Positions 48,585-57,251 of a stretch of 64,000 bases of DNA are shown one piece after another. The notes under the pieces are model-generated. The model was given only the letters and a program-made list of their open reading frames with translations. It searched no databases and was not told where the DNA came from. Position numbers and translations under genes: made by a program. The stretch's first letter is position 1. The number at the start of each line of letters is the position of its first letter. Source of the stretch: a bacterium (GTDB lineage: Bacteria; Planctomycetota; Planctomycetia; Planctomycetales; Planctomycetaceae); the NCBI GenBank assembly GCA_016125225.1, contig WGME01000011.1:62001-126000 (forward strand), written 5' to 3'.

Positions 48585-48986
48585 CTACATCGACAGCAGC
48601 CGTTGCCGCAGGGATTCATCGTGGAAGGCGTCTTCGATGGCACAGGCGAAGGTGCCGAGGAGTTTCGACCGGCTGAAGGGCTTCGTCAGCAGCGTGTCGA
48701 TGTGGGCCTGACGAATCTGCCGCTCCAGTTCCCGGGTCGGGTCGGAGGTCATCAGAATCGCCGGTCGCCGCAGGTCGAGTTCCTTCAGAGCGGCGAGGGC
48801 TTCCAGACCACTGCGGCCGGGCATATGCAGGTCGCACAGGGCCAGGTCGGGGAGTTCGGCGGTGGCCAGTTCAAAAGCTGTGTCGCCGTTGTCGGCTTCC
48901 AGAATTTCGAAAAACGGCTCACACAACTCGCGCAGCACCGCCCGCAATGCCGGGTCATCGTCGGCAAGTAGCAGTCGATAGTTCAT
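48585..48986 (-). CDS. Single-domain response regulator (CheY-like)
   Basis: A 133-residue receiver domain starting at the ATG at 48986 (an alternative at 49010 adds eight residues). Canonical residues are all present: D9 and D10 in LLADDDP, phospho-acceptor D52 in LCDLHMPGRSG, T80 in LMTSD, and K102 in LTKPF. No output domain, so it probably acts in a phosphorelay or by protein contact. No histidine kinase is adjacent. The stop directly abuts the VOC gene stop region. Confidence 0.92.
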   Translation of the reverse strand: MNYRLLLADDDPALRAVLRELCEPFFEILEADNGDTAFELATAELPDLALCDLHMPGRSGLEALAALKELDLRRPAILMTSDPTRELERQIRQAHIDTLLTKPFSRSKLLGTFACAIEDAFHDESLRQRLLSM

Positions 48987-49144
48987 GGCTCCGCCCACAA
49001 ATGTGTGCACATCTGGACATTAGCAAGAATGTGCCGCTTCTTGGCATTCTATGCCAGTATCAGAAATCTGGCGGGTGCGTCAATCGTGGCTATCGGCAGA
49101 TTTTTCGGAATCGCTACCGACAAACGCTGATTGGGAGAGGTGAA

Positions 49145-51676
49145 CTACAGAATTGCCAGCGGATTGCGGCGTTCTTCCAGCGTTCCCCGGGTAACTCCCA
49201 CGCGGTTTGACGCTTTCAGTTTCCGCCAGACCTCTTCACCGGAAATGCGGCCGTTTAGCAGATCGCGATAGAGGTCCACCACTTTTCGGAGTTCTGCGGG
49301 AGTCTCGTCGACGAACTCCAGGCGGAAATCGCGCACGCCGCGACTGAACAGTTCGGGCACTAGTTCCGCCCCGGATTGTGGCAGGGCGTTGTAGAGAGTA
49401 TTCCGGCAACCGACATCGGCTTTCAGCGGATGCTCCATCCCCACACGATCCCGCAGTTGTACCAGATGATGATCGCACGGACGGCCGCAGTTCGTCTTGT
49501 TCGTCCCCGGCGACAGCACGGCACAGAAGACGCAGTGCTCCATGTGGAACATCGGCATGTGCTGGTGGAGCACGACTTCGAGCCAAGCGGGCGGAACGGC
49601 ATCGACCAATGTCAGCAGTTGATCACGGTTCATGTCATAAGAGGCCGTGATGCGCTGGCAGCCCTGATCGATGAGATACTGCACCGTGAGATCATTGGTG
49701 GCATTGAGCGAATAGTCGCCGACCACCGGCAGGCCTGCCTGTTGGAAGTACCGCAGTCCAGCCAGATTTCGGACCAGCACGCCATCGGGCGCGTACTTCT
49801 CGATCAGCCGGAACAGGCCCATTTCCTCGGGCTTCTGGATACGCGGCGGAGCCACCAGCAACTGCCGACCATCCAGCCGTGCGGCTTCAATCGCACCGCG
49901 ATACTCCCGCAAGTCCTGATAGTCCGCAATCAATGTCGTCACATCAGACTGCAGCGCCGCCTGCAATTGTTCTGCGGTCCGACAGAGGACATGCAGTCGC
50001 GGTGGTTGCTCGTGTTGCGAGTGGACGGTGCTCGTTCGTTGAGGCATTGTCGATCGCAGAGTCGCGAGCACATCGCCGTCCGTCAATCGCCGTGGAGGAG
50101 CCGTGGCAGTCGCCTGATCGAGGGCCGTGATCAAATCTCGTCGGACTTTGCCCAGCACACTCAAAGGGATCATCGGTGTGCCCGTGATCTGGGCGGTGAG
50201 ATCACGCAGTTCAAAGACCGTATGCCCCAACCGCGAGAGTTGTTCCCGCAGCACATCGGCGGTTAATGCATGCTTGCGCGCGATCTCCAGTGATTGTTCG
50301 GAATTAACTGTGATCTGCACGCCGGTTGCTGTGGTGGCCACCACGCGTAAGGGTTCTCCAACAGTGGCCGTAATCGACAGATCGACTGGCAATTTGCGGA
50401 TCGGATCGGCGGCGGTGAAGCTTTGTCGGAGCCGCGTCGTCAGTTCCGGGTCATCGGTCTTCCAGACTTCCTGCCCCACGAAGAGTCGTTCAAAATCGAT
50501 CGCCTCGCGGGCGAACTCGAGTTCCACGCGGCCACTGTCGACAGCCTCTTCGCACGACATCCGGCCACGGAACACGCCATAAACCCGGCCGCCCTGTTCC
50601 GTTCCGGTCAGCCGGTCTCCGGCGAGGACCAGGCCGTCACCCCGGCGGACCGGCCCCTGCAGTTCGACTTCAATGCGTGTCCCTCGCCAGTCAGCGATCT
50701 TGCCGAGTAACACGCCGCGTTTAGCCGAACTAAGAGCGGGCACCAGCCGTTTATGATCGCAACCTTCGAGCCAGCCGGGCGAGAACCCGCGCGAGAACGA
50801 AAGTTCCATCTCACGAACATCGTTGGCATTTAAGCCCACCGCTCGGCCTGCAATGACATTGTCGATGGCCTGGCGATAGTGCCGTGTGATGTTGGCAACA
50901 TACTCAGGCGATTTTAGCCGGCCTTCAATCTTGAACGAGACGACACCGGCGGTGATGAGGTCCGGGGTCAGATCATACGCGGCCAGATCCTGCGGACTGA
51001 GCAGATATTTCTGATCACCCAGGTCGACATCGCGGCCATCGCAGATCAGTTCATACGGTAAGCGACAAGCCTGGGCACATTGCCCGCGGTTGGCACTGCG
51101 GCCGCCGAGTGATTCGCTCGTCAGGCATTGCCCGGAATAGGCAACGCACAACGCCCCATGCACAAAGGCTTCCAGTTCCACATCGGTCTGTGCATGAATG
51201 TCCGCGATCTCGCCGAGGGATAACTCGCGCGCGAGGACGGTCCGTTCAATGCCCAGTTCCTTCGCGACGGCAATCCCTTCAGCACTCGTCAACGTGAACT
51301 GCGTTGAGGCATGGATCGGCAGGTCGGGCGACAAGGCCCGCATCAATCGCACCACGCCGATGTCCTGCACCAGCACCGCATCGACTCCGGCGATGGTGAG
51401 GGCTCGCACGGTTTCCACTACGTCAGGCAGTTCATCACAAAAGACTAGCGTGTTGAGCGTGACGTAACCCTTCACGCCGCGTTGATGCAGAAACGCCATA
51501 GCAGCGGGAACTTCCGCGAGCGGAAAGTTCGCCGCCCTTGCCCGGGCATTGAATCCGGCATCCAAACCGAAATAGACCGCATCGGCCCCGTTCTCGACGG
51601 CGGCCCGCAGGCATTCGAAGTCGCCCGCAGGGGCCAGCAGTTCGGGACGGCGGAGCGGATGAGTCACGGCGGTCAT
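49145..51676 (-). CDS. Double U32 peptidase-family protein, RlhA-like
   Basis: An 843-residue protein from the ATG at 51676, which precedes THPLRRPELLAPAGDFECL, the normal U32 beginning. The frame reads on to 51787 but that part crosses a palindromic repeat pair. The first U32 domain (about 10-330) has the motif FVHGALCVAYSGQCLTSES...NRGQCAQACR (Fe-S-type Cys cluster), as in RlhA, the 23S rRNA 5-hydroxycytidine enzyme. A middle DUF3656-like region is followed by a second U32-like domain (about 590-800) with its own Cys set (MEHCVFCAVLS, TNCGRPCDHH, DVGCRNT). True peptidase activity is doubtful for this branch; RNA modification is more likely. Confidence 0.88.
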   Translation of the reverse strand: MTAVTHPLRRPELLAPAGDFECLRAAVENGADAVYFGLDAGFNARARAANFPLAEVPAAMAFLHQRGVKGYVTLNTLVFCDELPDVVETVRALTIAGVDAVLVQDIGVVRLMRALSPDLPIHASTQFTLTSAEGIAVAKELGIERTVLARELSLGEIADIHAQTDVELEAFVHGALCVAYSGQCLTSESLGGRSANRGQCAQACRLPYELICDGRDVDLGDQKYLLSPQDLAAYDLTPDLITAGVVSFKIEGRLKSPEYVANITRHYRQAIDNVIAGRAVGLNANDVREMELSFSRGFSPGWLEGCDHKRLVPALSSAKRGVLLGKIADWRGTRIEVELQGPVRRGDGLVLAGDRLTGTEQGGRVYGVFRGRMSCEEAVDSGRVELEFAREAIDFERLFVGQEVWKTDDPELTTRLRQSFTAADPIRKLPVDLSITATVGEPLRVVATTATGVQITVNSEQSLEIARKHALTADVLREQLSRLGHTVFELRDLTAQITGTPMIPLSVLGKVRRDLITALDQATATAPPRRLTDGDVLATLRSTMPQRTSTVHSQHEQPPRLHVLCRTAEQLQAALQSDVTTLIADYQDLREYRGAIEAARLDGRQLLVAPPRIQKPEEMGLFRLIEKYAPDGVLVRNLAGLRYFQQAGLPVVGDYSLNATNDLTVQYLIDQGCQRITASYDMNRDQLLTLVDAVPPAWLEVVLHQHMPMFHMEHCVFCAVLSPGTNKTNCGRPCDHHLVQLRDRVGMEHPLKADVGCRNTLYNALPQSGAELVPELFSRGVRDFRLEFVDETPAELRKVVDLYRDLLNGRISGEEVWRKLKASNRVGVTRGTLEERRNPLAIL

Positions 51677-51734
51677 GGAAAGATCAACATCAGGAGGTCG
51701 CAGAAGATCTGGGTTAGTCGCAATCGGGGCATCG

Positions 51735-51813
51735 TGTGCCACTGGCTCCGCCAGTGGATTTCCGCTCAGCGACATGACGTGTTTCAAACGTCACTGGCAC
51801 AGCCAGTGGCACC
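51735..51813. repeat. Inverted pair of REP-like palindromes (REPIN-like)
   Basis: Copy 1 is GTGCCACTGGC-TCC-GCCAGTGG (51735-51757) followed by ATTT; copy 2 at 51792-51813 reads on the opposite strand GTGCCACTGGC-TGT-GCCAGTG followed by ACGTTT. The two similar palindromes lie in opposite orientation about 34 bases apart, so the whole unit can fold into one long hairpin, as REP doublets do. It overlaps the open frame upstream of the chosen U32 start. Confidence 0.8.
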
Positions 51814-51957
51814 CTAACTAGTAGTCTGCCATCGCAATTTCGCTTTCGAGAATGTCTTTAGTCTAGCAGATAGCAACGCCTCCCGGCAGAACAGTGGCCG
51901 CCCTGTCCATACCGACTATGATTCTCTGCACAGTTCTTCCCCTACGATCGGAACCGC

Positions 51958-53460
51958 ATGTCTGAATTGGCCCCGTACGGAATTCACTGGTTTCGCCGCG
52001 ATTTGCGAGTCGCGGGGAATCCTGCCCTGCAATGGAACTGGAGGCAGCATCAGGGGCGGGTATTAGGGGTTTTCGCGTTCGATAAAACGTTTCTGAGCCG
52101 TCCCGATTTCTCGGTCAACCGGTTTGCCTTCTTTCTGGAAACCTTGAAAGGACTGCGGGACGAACTGCGAGCCATCGGCAGCGACTTATTAGTGCTCGAT
52201 GTCGGGCCGCAGCAGGCTTACGAACAACTCTTCGCGGCTCTCGACCAACGACAGATTCCACGGCCACAGGCGATCAGCTTCAATCGCGACTATGAACCCT
52301 TTGCCCGTAAGCGCGACGGGTTGATGTCCGAGTGGTTACCTAAAACCTATGGCGTGACGGTCCATACCGAGCGCGATCATGTACTGATCGAACCCGAGGA
52401 ACTGACGCGCGATGACGAACCCGGGGCGCTCTATCAGGTCTATTCCCCGTTCGCGAAGCGCTGGTTTGAACGACTGAAGACCGAACACGTGCAACAACGC
52501 ATTCGGTCCCAACGCGCGGCGATCACGTACCTTGATCAACCCTTGGAGCAACACGCGTCGTTGTTCCAATTCACCTGGTCCAAACTGTTCGGTGGAAACT
52601 GTCCGCCGGTGGATCACCTCGATGAGTATCTCACGCGGAATGCCAAGAGCATCACCGTTCCAATACCACCCACCGGGTCACGAGTCGCGTTGCAGCGACT
52701 GCGGGAGTTTCGTCAGCGATCTTTAGCCGATTACAAAGAGCAACGCGACTTTCCCGACCGCGATGCCACCTCGCAACTTTCGATGTATTTCAAGAATGGA
52801 TCGATCACCCCGGCGATGGTCCTTGCGGAACTGCAACTGGGCCCGCTCGACTTCAAGCATAAAGACGGGCCGACGCATTTCATCAAAGAGATTGCCTGGC
52901 GCGAGTTCTATTACCATGTGCTGTATCATCGACCGGAAGTCGAACATTCGGCTTTCCTGGAACGCTATCGTGATCTCATCTGGGAGAACCGGGAAGACTG
53001 GTTTGAGGCCTGGAAGCAGGGACTGACCGGGTTTCCGATCGTCGATGCCGGGATGCGTCAGTTACGCACCACCGGCTGGATGCACAACCGCGTGCGGATG
53101 ATCGTCGCCTCGTTTCTCACCAAAGACTTGCTCATCGACTGGAAGTGGGGCGAGCGGTGGTTCATGGAGCAACTGCTCGATGGTGACCTCGCCTGCAACA
53201 ACGGCGGCTGGCAATGGGCCGCGTCGACGGGGTGTGATCCGCAACCCTACTTCCGCATCTTCAATCCGTGGCTGCAAAGCGCGAAGTTCGATCCGCAGGG
53301 GAACTACATCCGCACCTATGTTCCCGAACTACGCGAGCTGGATGCCAAAGCGATTCATGAACCTTATGCCCATGGCTATACAGGCGACTATCCCGAGCCG
53401 CTGGTCGATCATTCTGTACAGCGAGGGAAAGCCCTTGCCCTCTATCGGACAGAGCGGTGA
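51958..53460 (+). CDS. phrB: Deoxyribodipyrimidine photolyase (class I)
   Basis: A 500-residue light-driven enzyme that reverses cyclobutane pyrimidine dimers. The N-terminal Rossmann-like antenna domain begins GIHWFRRDLRVAGNPALQ; the FAD-binding domain contains ATSQLSMYFKNGSITP, EIAWREFYYHVLY, GFPIVDAGMRQLRTTGWMHNRVRM (FAD binding), LIDWKWGERWFME and NNGGWQWAASTGCDPQPYFRIFNP. The lack of an RNA-binding or plant-type C-tail favours photolyase over cryptochrome. The start has no strong SD. No LexA-like box was seen upstream. Monocistronic, followed by a regulatory stretch before the HPF-like gene. Confidence 0.95.
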   Translation: MSELAPYGIHWFRRDLRVAGNPALQWNWRQHQGRVLGVFAFDKTFLSRPDFSVNRFAFFLETLKGLRDELRAIGSDLLVLDVGPQQAYEQLFAALDQRQIPRPQAISFNRDYEPFARKRDGLMSEWLPKTYGVTVHTERDHVLIEPEELTRDDEPGALYQVYSPFAKRWFERLKTEHVQQRIRSQRAAITYLDQPLEQHASLFQFTWSKLFGGNCPPVDHLDEYLTRNAKSITVPIPPTGSRVALQRLREFRQRSLADYKEQRDFPDRDATSQLSMYFKNGSITPAMVLAELQLGPLDFKHKDGPTHFIKEIAWREFYYHVLYHRPEVEHSAFLERYRDLIWENREDWFEAWKQGLTGFPIVDAGMRQLRTTGWMHNRVRMIVASFLTKDLLIDWKWGERWFMEQLLDGDLACNNGGWQWAASTGCDPQPYFRIFNPWLQSAKFDPQGNYIRTYVPELRELDAKAIHEPYAHGYTGDYPEPLVDHSVQRGKALALYRTER

Positions 53461-53580
53461 TTCGCGACGTTTTTTCCGATTGTGTCGCAACAGATTCACC
53501 ATATTGGACTTACAGAATCGGGATTTGATTCATCTAGGAAAGACTCGCCGACGTATGTATTAATGGAAGATGAATGATAC

Positions 53581-53600
53581 GGCTCACAATGGTGTGAGCC
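53581..53600 (+). promoter_or_regulatory. 5'-leader hairpin upstream of the HPF-like gene
   Basis: GGCTCAC-AATGGT-GTGAGCC, a perfect 7-bp stem, ends 20 bases before the ATG and 10 bases before the GGAG ribosome-binding site. No T-run follows, so termination is unlikely. It could modulate initiation or message stability. Judged by eye. Confidence 0.45.
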
Positions 53601-53619
53601 CCATACCACAGGAGAGATC

Positions 53620-53952
53620 ATGAGACTCAACCTGACGTGGAAGGGCGTGGCAAAAACGCCTGCGGTGGACCGCCTGCTGGAACACAAACTGCATTATGCC
53701 TTGGATCGGTTCGGTCACTGGGTGCAGTCTGTCGATCTGGCCATGGAAGACATGAATGGTCCGAAAGGGGGGATCGACAAGCGGTGTCGCATGGCGGTCT
53801 CGATTCCCCGGCATCGTAGCGTCGTGGTGGACGGACGCGGTGAAGATCTGATGGCTGTCGTAACCGATGTGATCGATCGGGCGGCGACAGCTCTCTCGCG
53901 CGTCCGTGACCGCCGCCACTCCCGCCGTCAGACCACGTCAGGTCTGAACTAA
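53620..53952 (+). CDS. hpf: Short ribosome hibernation-promoting factor / sigma-54 modulation protein
   Basis: A 110-residue member of the HPF/RaiA family (PF02482), which binds the ribosomal decoding centre and stops translation in stationary phase. The strand-helix pattern RLNLTWKGVAKTPAVDRLLEHKLHYALDRF, VDLAMEDMNGP and VVVDGRGEDLMAVVTDVIDRAATALSRVRDR-type helix is as in the family, with a basic C-terminal tail (RRHSRRQ). No long-HPF dimerisation domain. GGAG lies six bases before the ATG. Divergence from canonical HPF is substantial, so the name is moderately certain. A hairpin upstream and two downstream bracket the gene. Confidence 0.82.
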   Translation: MRLNLTWKGVAKTPAVDRLLEHKLHYALDRFGHWVQSVDLAMEDMNGPKGGIDKRCRMAVSIPRHRSVVVDGRGEDLMAVVTDVIDRAATALSRVRDRRHSRRQTTSGLN

Positions 53953-53965
53953 CCGATAATTGCTG

Positions 53966-54045
53966 CTCTCGTCCGTGGAAACGAGAGAGCTAAGCCTCGC
54001 ATCAATATGGCCCGAGCATGCCTTTTAACCAAAGCATGCTCGGGC
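53966..54045 (+). terminator. Two hairpins downstream of the HPF-like gene
   Basis: CTCTCGT-N8-ACGAGAG (53966-53987) is followed by GCCCGAGCATGC-N12-GCATGCTCGGGC (54010-54045), a perfect 12-bp stem followed by TTGCTCG. The second is strong enough to act as a terminator even with a short T-run. Confidence 0.7.
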
Positions 54046-54148
54046 TTGCTCGTTGGAACACAGACGGAGTAGAAACAAGAAATACGCGGAGAGCCTTAAA
54101 GTCCGGTCGAACTCCGTGTTTCCCGGTCCTGTCTTCAGAGGGCAGGCG

Positions 54149-55270
54149 ATGCGTTCCACACTCGGGTTGGTCATCGGGCTTTCTCTATCGGCATATCTGC
54201 ATCTGTCGGCGGCGGAACGGCCTGTGGTGATCGCCACCGAAGCCGGGCAGCAACGGCCCATCCAACCTCAGCTTGCTGTCAGTTCGGATGGCACGATTCA
54301 CATCACTTATGGCGTGAACGATCGGGTTTTCTATTGCCAGTCGAAGGATGGCGGGACCACGTTCAGCCAACCCCAAGTTGCATGCACATGTCCGAATCTG
54401 TCGCTGGGCATGCGGCGTGGACCTCGTATCGCGATCAGTCAAGGCGTGCCGGTCATCACCGCGATCGGTGGTCCGCAGGGCAAAGGCCGCGATGGCGATT
54501 TGCAGGCCTGGCGGCTGGAACCGGGACAGAAATCCTGGACCGGTCCGGTAACCGTCAACGATGCCTCCGCCTCCGCGCGTGAAGGTCTGCATGCGATGGC
54601 GGCGGCACCCGATGGCCGCGTCTGGTGTACCTGGCTCGACCTCCGGAACAAGCGGACCGAGTTGATGTTAAGCCATTCGGATGATCACGGAGCCACGTGG
54701 TCGGCCAATCAACTCATCTATCAGAATCCGGAGAAGAGCATCTGCGAATGCTGCCATCCCTCGATCGCGATCGGCACAGACGGAACCATCTCGATTCTCT
54801 TTCGGAACTCGCTCTCGGGACAACGTGACATGTATGTCACATCGTCACGGGATGGCAGCACCTTCACGCCCCCTGCGAAGTTGGGGCAATCTTCATGGCA
54901 GCTTGATGCCTGCCCGATGGATGGCGGCATGCTCGCGGTGAATGAGCAAGCCAAGATCGATACCGTCTGGCTGCGTGAAAAGCAGATTTATCTGACACAG
55001 GGTCAAGGGCCAGAACGGCCTCTCGGTCCGGGAGAACAACCCTGGATCGCCACGACACAGCACGGCCCGGTTGTGATCTGGCTGACCCGTCGTGATGGAG
55101 CCCTGCAACTGCTGCGGCCGAACGCCACTTCTCCTGCCACCATCGCTGCCGTGGCCCGTGATCCGGTGATTGTCGCCATCCCCGGCACATCACGCGTGGC
55201 CATCGCCTGGGAAGGCCGCCACCAAGGCCAACGGGTGATTCTGTTGCAGATGATGGATGTGGGGAAGTAA
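54149..55270 (+). CDS. Secreted sialidase/BNR-fold protein
   Basis: A 373-residue exported protein from the ATG at 54149, followed directly by a signal peptide (STLGLVIGLSLSAYLHLSAAE); the frame extends left to 54053 but adds no similarity. Asp-box repeats typical of six-bladed sialidase-like propellers are visible: SKDGGTTFSQP, SHSDDHGATWSA and SSRDGSTFTPP. The catalytic Arg triad and Tyr-Glu pair of true sialidases could not be located with confidence, and a CECCHPS motif is unusual. Better described as an exo-sialidase-like fold than as a proven sialidase. Confidence 0.8.
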   Translation: MRSTLGLVIGLSLSAYLHLSAAERPVVIATEAGQQRPIQPQLAVSSDGTIHITYGVNDRVFYCQSKDGGTTFSQPQVACTCPNLSLGMRRGPRIAISQGVPVITAIGGPQGKGRDGDLQAWRLEPGQKSWTGPVTVNDASASAREGLHAMAAAPDGRVWCTWLDLRNKRTELMLSHSDDHGATWSANQLIYQNPEKSICECCHPSIAIGTDGTISILFRNSLSGQRDMYVTSSRDGSTFTPPAKLGQSSWQLDACPMDGGMLAVNEQAKIDTVWLREKQIYLTQGQGPERPLGPGEQPWIATTQHGPVVIWLTRRDGALQLLRPNATSPATIAAVARDPVIVAIPGTSRVAIAWEGRHQGQRVILLQMMDVGK

Positions 55271-55373
55271 CGTTGAGCGTTGATTGATTGGAGGCCACGG
55301 ATGGCTTGTCCATCCATGTTAGAGTTGTTGGTGCGGTCGAGACTAATTCTTGTGAAATAGATCTGCATATGAA

Positions 55374-55748
55374 ATGAGTCAATGGCGACGGATGGCATCT
55401 GAAACGCTGCCAGAACTACAAAAGATAGTTTCAGCGAATTCCATAGACAGTCCCATGATGCTGTGGGTCGAGCTGAATCTGGAATTCGAGCGAGAGTGTG
55501 AACGGCCAGAGCCAAATTTTGACCTGTTGAAGCGAGTCTGGTCTTATTCCCAATGGTGTCTAAAAGCTGGCTCGGACGAAGTTCGAACGGCAGCCGTTCT
55601 CGCCTTTTGCGAGCATCTTTTGGATACCGAGTCCCGAGCACGGGTACTGACTAAGCTGATCTCCCGCGCAGACTTACTTTCACTACGTGAGATCCTGCTC
55701 TACCACAATAGCGCAGAGCAGATCGAGCACTGGTTGTCCAAATTCTGA
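55374..55748 (+). CDS. Hypothetical helical protein
   Basis: A 124-residue ORF. The sequence is almost all amphipathic helix: LPELQKIVSANSIDSPMMLWVELNLEFERECERPE, FDLLKRVWSYSQWCLKAGSDEVRTAAVLAFCEHLLD, and RVLTKLISRADLLSLREILLYHNSAEQIEHWL. The DEVRTAAVLAFCEHLLD segment looks HEAT-like. No family named with confidence. The start at 55374 has GAAATGAG but no good SD. It converges on the secreted hypothetical gene, with hairpins in the gap. Confidence 0.62.
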   Translation: MSQWRRMASETLPELQKIVSANSIDSPMMLWVELNLEFERECERPEPNFDLLKRVWSYSQWCLKAGSDEVRTAAVLAFCEHLLDTESRARVLTKLISRADLLSLREILLYHNSAEQIEHWLSKF

Positions 55749-55769
55749 CATCTGGCAGGTGTCACATAG

Positions 55770-55858
55770 GCAGGGTTAGCCGACTGGCGTAACCCTGCAT
55801 TGGCCTGATCAAAAAAGATTGCGCAGGATTACGCTGCGCTAACCCAGCCGACAATCTT
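55770..55858. repeat. Hairpin-rich convergent gap with GGGTTA/TAACCC repeats
   Basis: GCAGGGTTA-GCC-GACT-GGC-G-TAACCCTGC (55770-55798) forms a 12-bp stem with one bulge. It is followed by AAGATTG...CAATCTT (55815-55858) enclosing GCGCAG-N7-CTGCGC and another GCTAACCC. The gap lies between convergent genes and may terminate both; the repeated GGGTTA-core sequence suggests a dispersed repeat. Confidence 0.6.
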
Positions 55859-55864
55859 CCCTCG

Positions 55865-57217
55865 CTACCGGGCCGGACCTGTTTCCAGCAGCTTGGTCAC
55901 CTGTGGCGCACCGAAGCGTAATGTCTGCACGAATTCGCGGTCGCGTTCGGCGAGCTTTTCCATCAGTGGGGTGTCGATGGCGAACATGATTGATGCCTGG
56001 CGGCCGGCGGCATCGGCACACAGGTAATAGATCCACGTCACCGCACGGTCATTGATCGCCCCTTCCGCTGTGATGCGGTAGATGTAGCGGCCATCGGTGG
56101 TGGGGAGCGTTTCACCCGCGCCGAGCACCTTCAGCTTGTCGCCGAGCGAGCGTTGAATGTCGTTCTGGAAGGTCGCTTCGCTGGTGTGTTCGCCCGGCTT
56201 GGCGGAGGGAATGGGCGACAGATTGGCCTGCGTGACGAACAAACCCTGATCGAGCAAACGGAAGATTGCCACCTGTTCCGTCTGCTGGAACAAATGCCAG
56301 TCGCGATGATGCAGCAGGCTCAGGTTCCAGGGAGATTCGAAACGCAGGTTTTGAACCGATGGCGGGCCGGGCAGCAACGCGACATCGAGGACTTTTGGAT
56401 CGGCAACGCGGCCAGGAACCTGTGCGGGCTTTCTGAGAACGCGCAGCACGGCTTTCACATCCAGTCCGGGGCTGACCGCACCAATCTCACGTTTTTCGGT
56501 CTGTTGCAACGAAGCATCGACAATGCACTTCGCTTTCAGGTCGTAATCGAACGCACCGCTGAAGGTCACTTCGGACGGCGTTCCCTGCACGGCTCCTTTG
56601 ACTGAGCCCTGAAAACTGACAGCGGCGATGTCGTCTTTCACTTTCACCAGTCGGCACTTGAGTTCCGACTTGGTCGAGGCTTCCAGACGCGCAAGGAACT
56701 GAGCGACCCACGGAGCCGGAGTCCATTCTTCGCCGATCTCCACAGGAGCCAATGGCAAAAGCGCGATGAAGCCCAGGCTATCGCACGGCGGGGTGACCAG
56801 TTCAAGTTCCTGAGCTGAGAGCAATCCGCCGAGGCTGTAAAGTTCCAACCCGTTTGCTCGTCCCTGGGCGACGATCAGCTTGAGGGGTTCTGGCAGCTTG
56901 GTGGTCGACTTCTCATCCGCGATGTCGATATCGACCTGAGCCGTTTCATAGTCACGGACCGCACGGAACGTTTCGACAGCGGCGCCCGGCCCCAGCATCC
57001 GGCGTTCGCGATACGAGATGGCGGCGACGACGTTTAAGGACAAGTCCGTGGGTTTGTTATCGCCACCGCGCGTCTGCACGCTGCCGTTGACATCGACCCG
57101 CATGCCGATGCCATAGGCCCGCGTGTCATCGACCGGTTCTTCCAGCGTGTATTTTTCCGCCCCGAGAACTGGCACGGCGAATGTGATCAGCCACAAAAGC
57201 GACAACAGGCGTGGCAT
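55865..57217 (-). CDS. Secreted hypothetical protein
   Basis: A 450-residue protein with a signal peptide (RLLSLLWLITFAVPVLGAEK). The body is beta-rich with regular length and looks globular: LSLNVVAAISYRERRMLGPG, LPEPLKLIVAQGRANGLEL, CRLVKVKDDIAAVSFQGSVKGAVQG, and a C-terminal ITAEGAINDRAVTWIYYLCADAAGRQASIMFAID block. No family recognised; it reads like a planctomycete-specific envelope protein. It lies upstream of dxs on the same strand with a 34-base gap, but a functional link is not indicated. Confidence 0.72.
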   Translation of the reverse strand: MPRLLSLLWLITFAVPVLGAEKYTLEEPVDDTRAYGIGMRVDVNGSVQTRGGDNKPTDLSLNVVAAISYRERRMLGPGAAVETFRAVRDYETAQVDIDIADEKSTTKLPEPLKLIVAQGRANGLELYSLGGLLSAQELELVTPPCDSLGFIALLPLAPVEIGEEWTPAPWVAQFLARLEASTKSELKCRLVKVKDDIAAVSFQGSVKGAVQGTPSEVTFSGAFDYDLKAKCIVDASLQQTEKREIGAVSPGLDVKAVLRVLRKPAQVPGRVADPKVLDVALLPGPPSVQNLRFESPWNLSLLHHRDWHLFQQTEQVAIFRLLDQGLFVTQANLSPIPSAKPGEHTSEATFQNDIQRSLGDKLKVLGAGETLPTTDGRYIYRITAEGAINDRAVTWIYYLCADAAGRQASIMFAIDTPLMEKLAERDREFVQTLRFGAPQVTKLLETGPAR

Positions 57218-57251
57218 GTTTGACTCCGTTCAAACGTGTAACAACGTCAAT

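Noticed and set aside
51677-51787. N-terminal extension of the U32 protein
   Set aside because: The 37 extra residues are encoded largely by a REP-like palindrome, and family members start at the LLAPAG motif; the later ATG is more likely.
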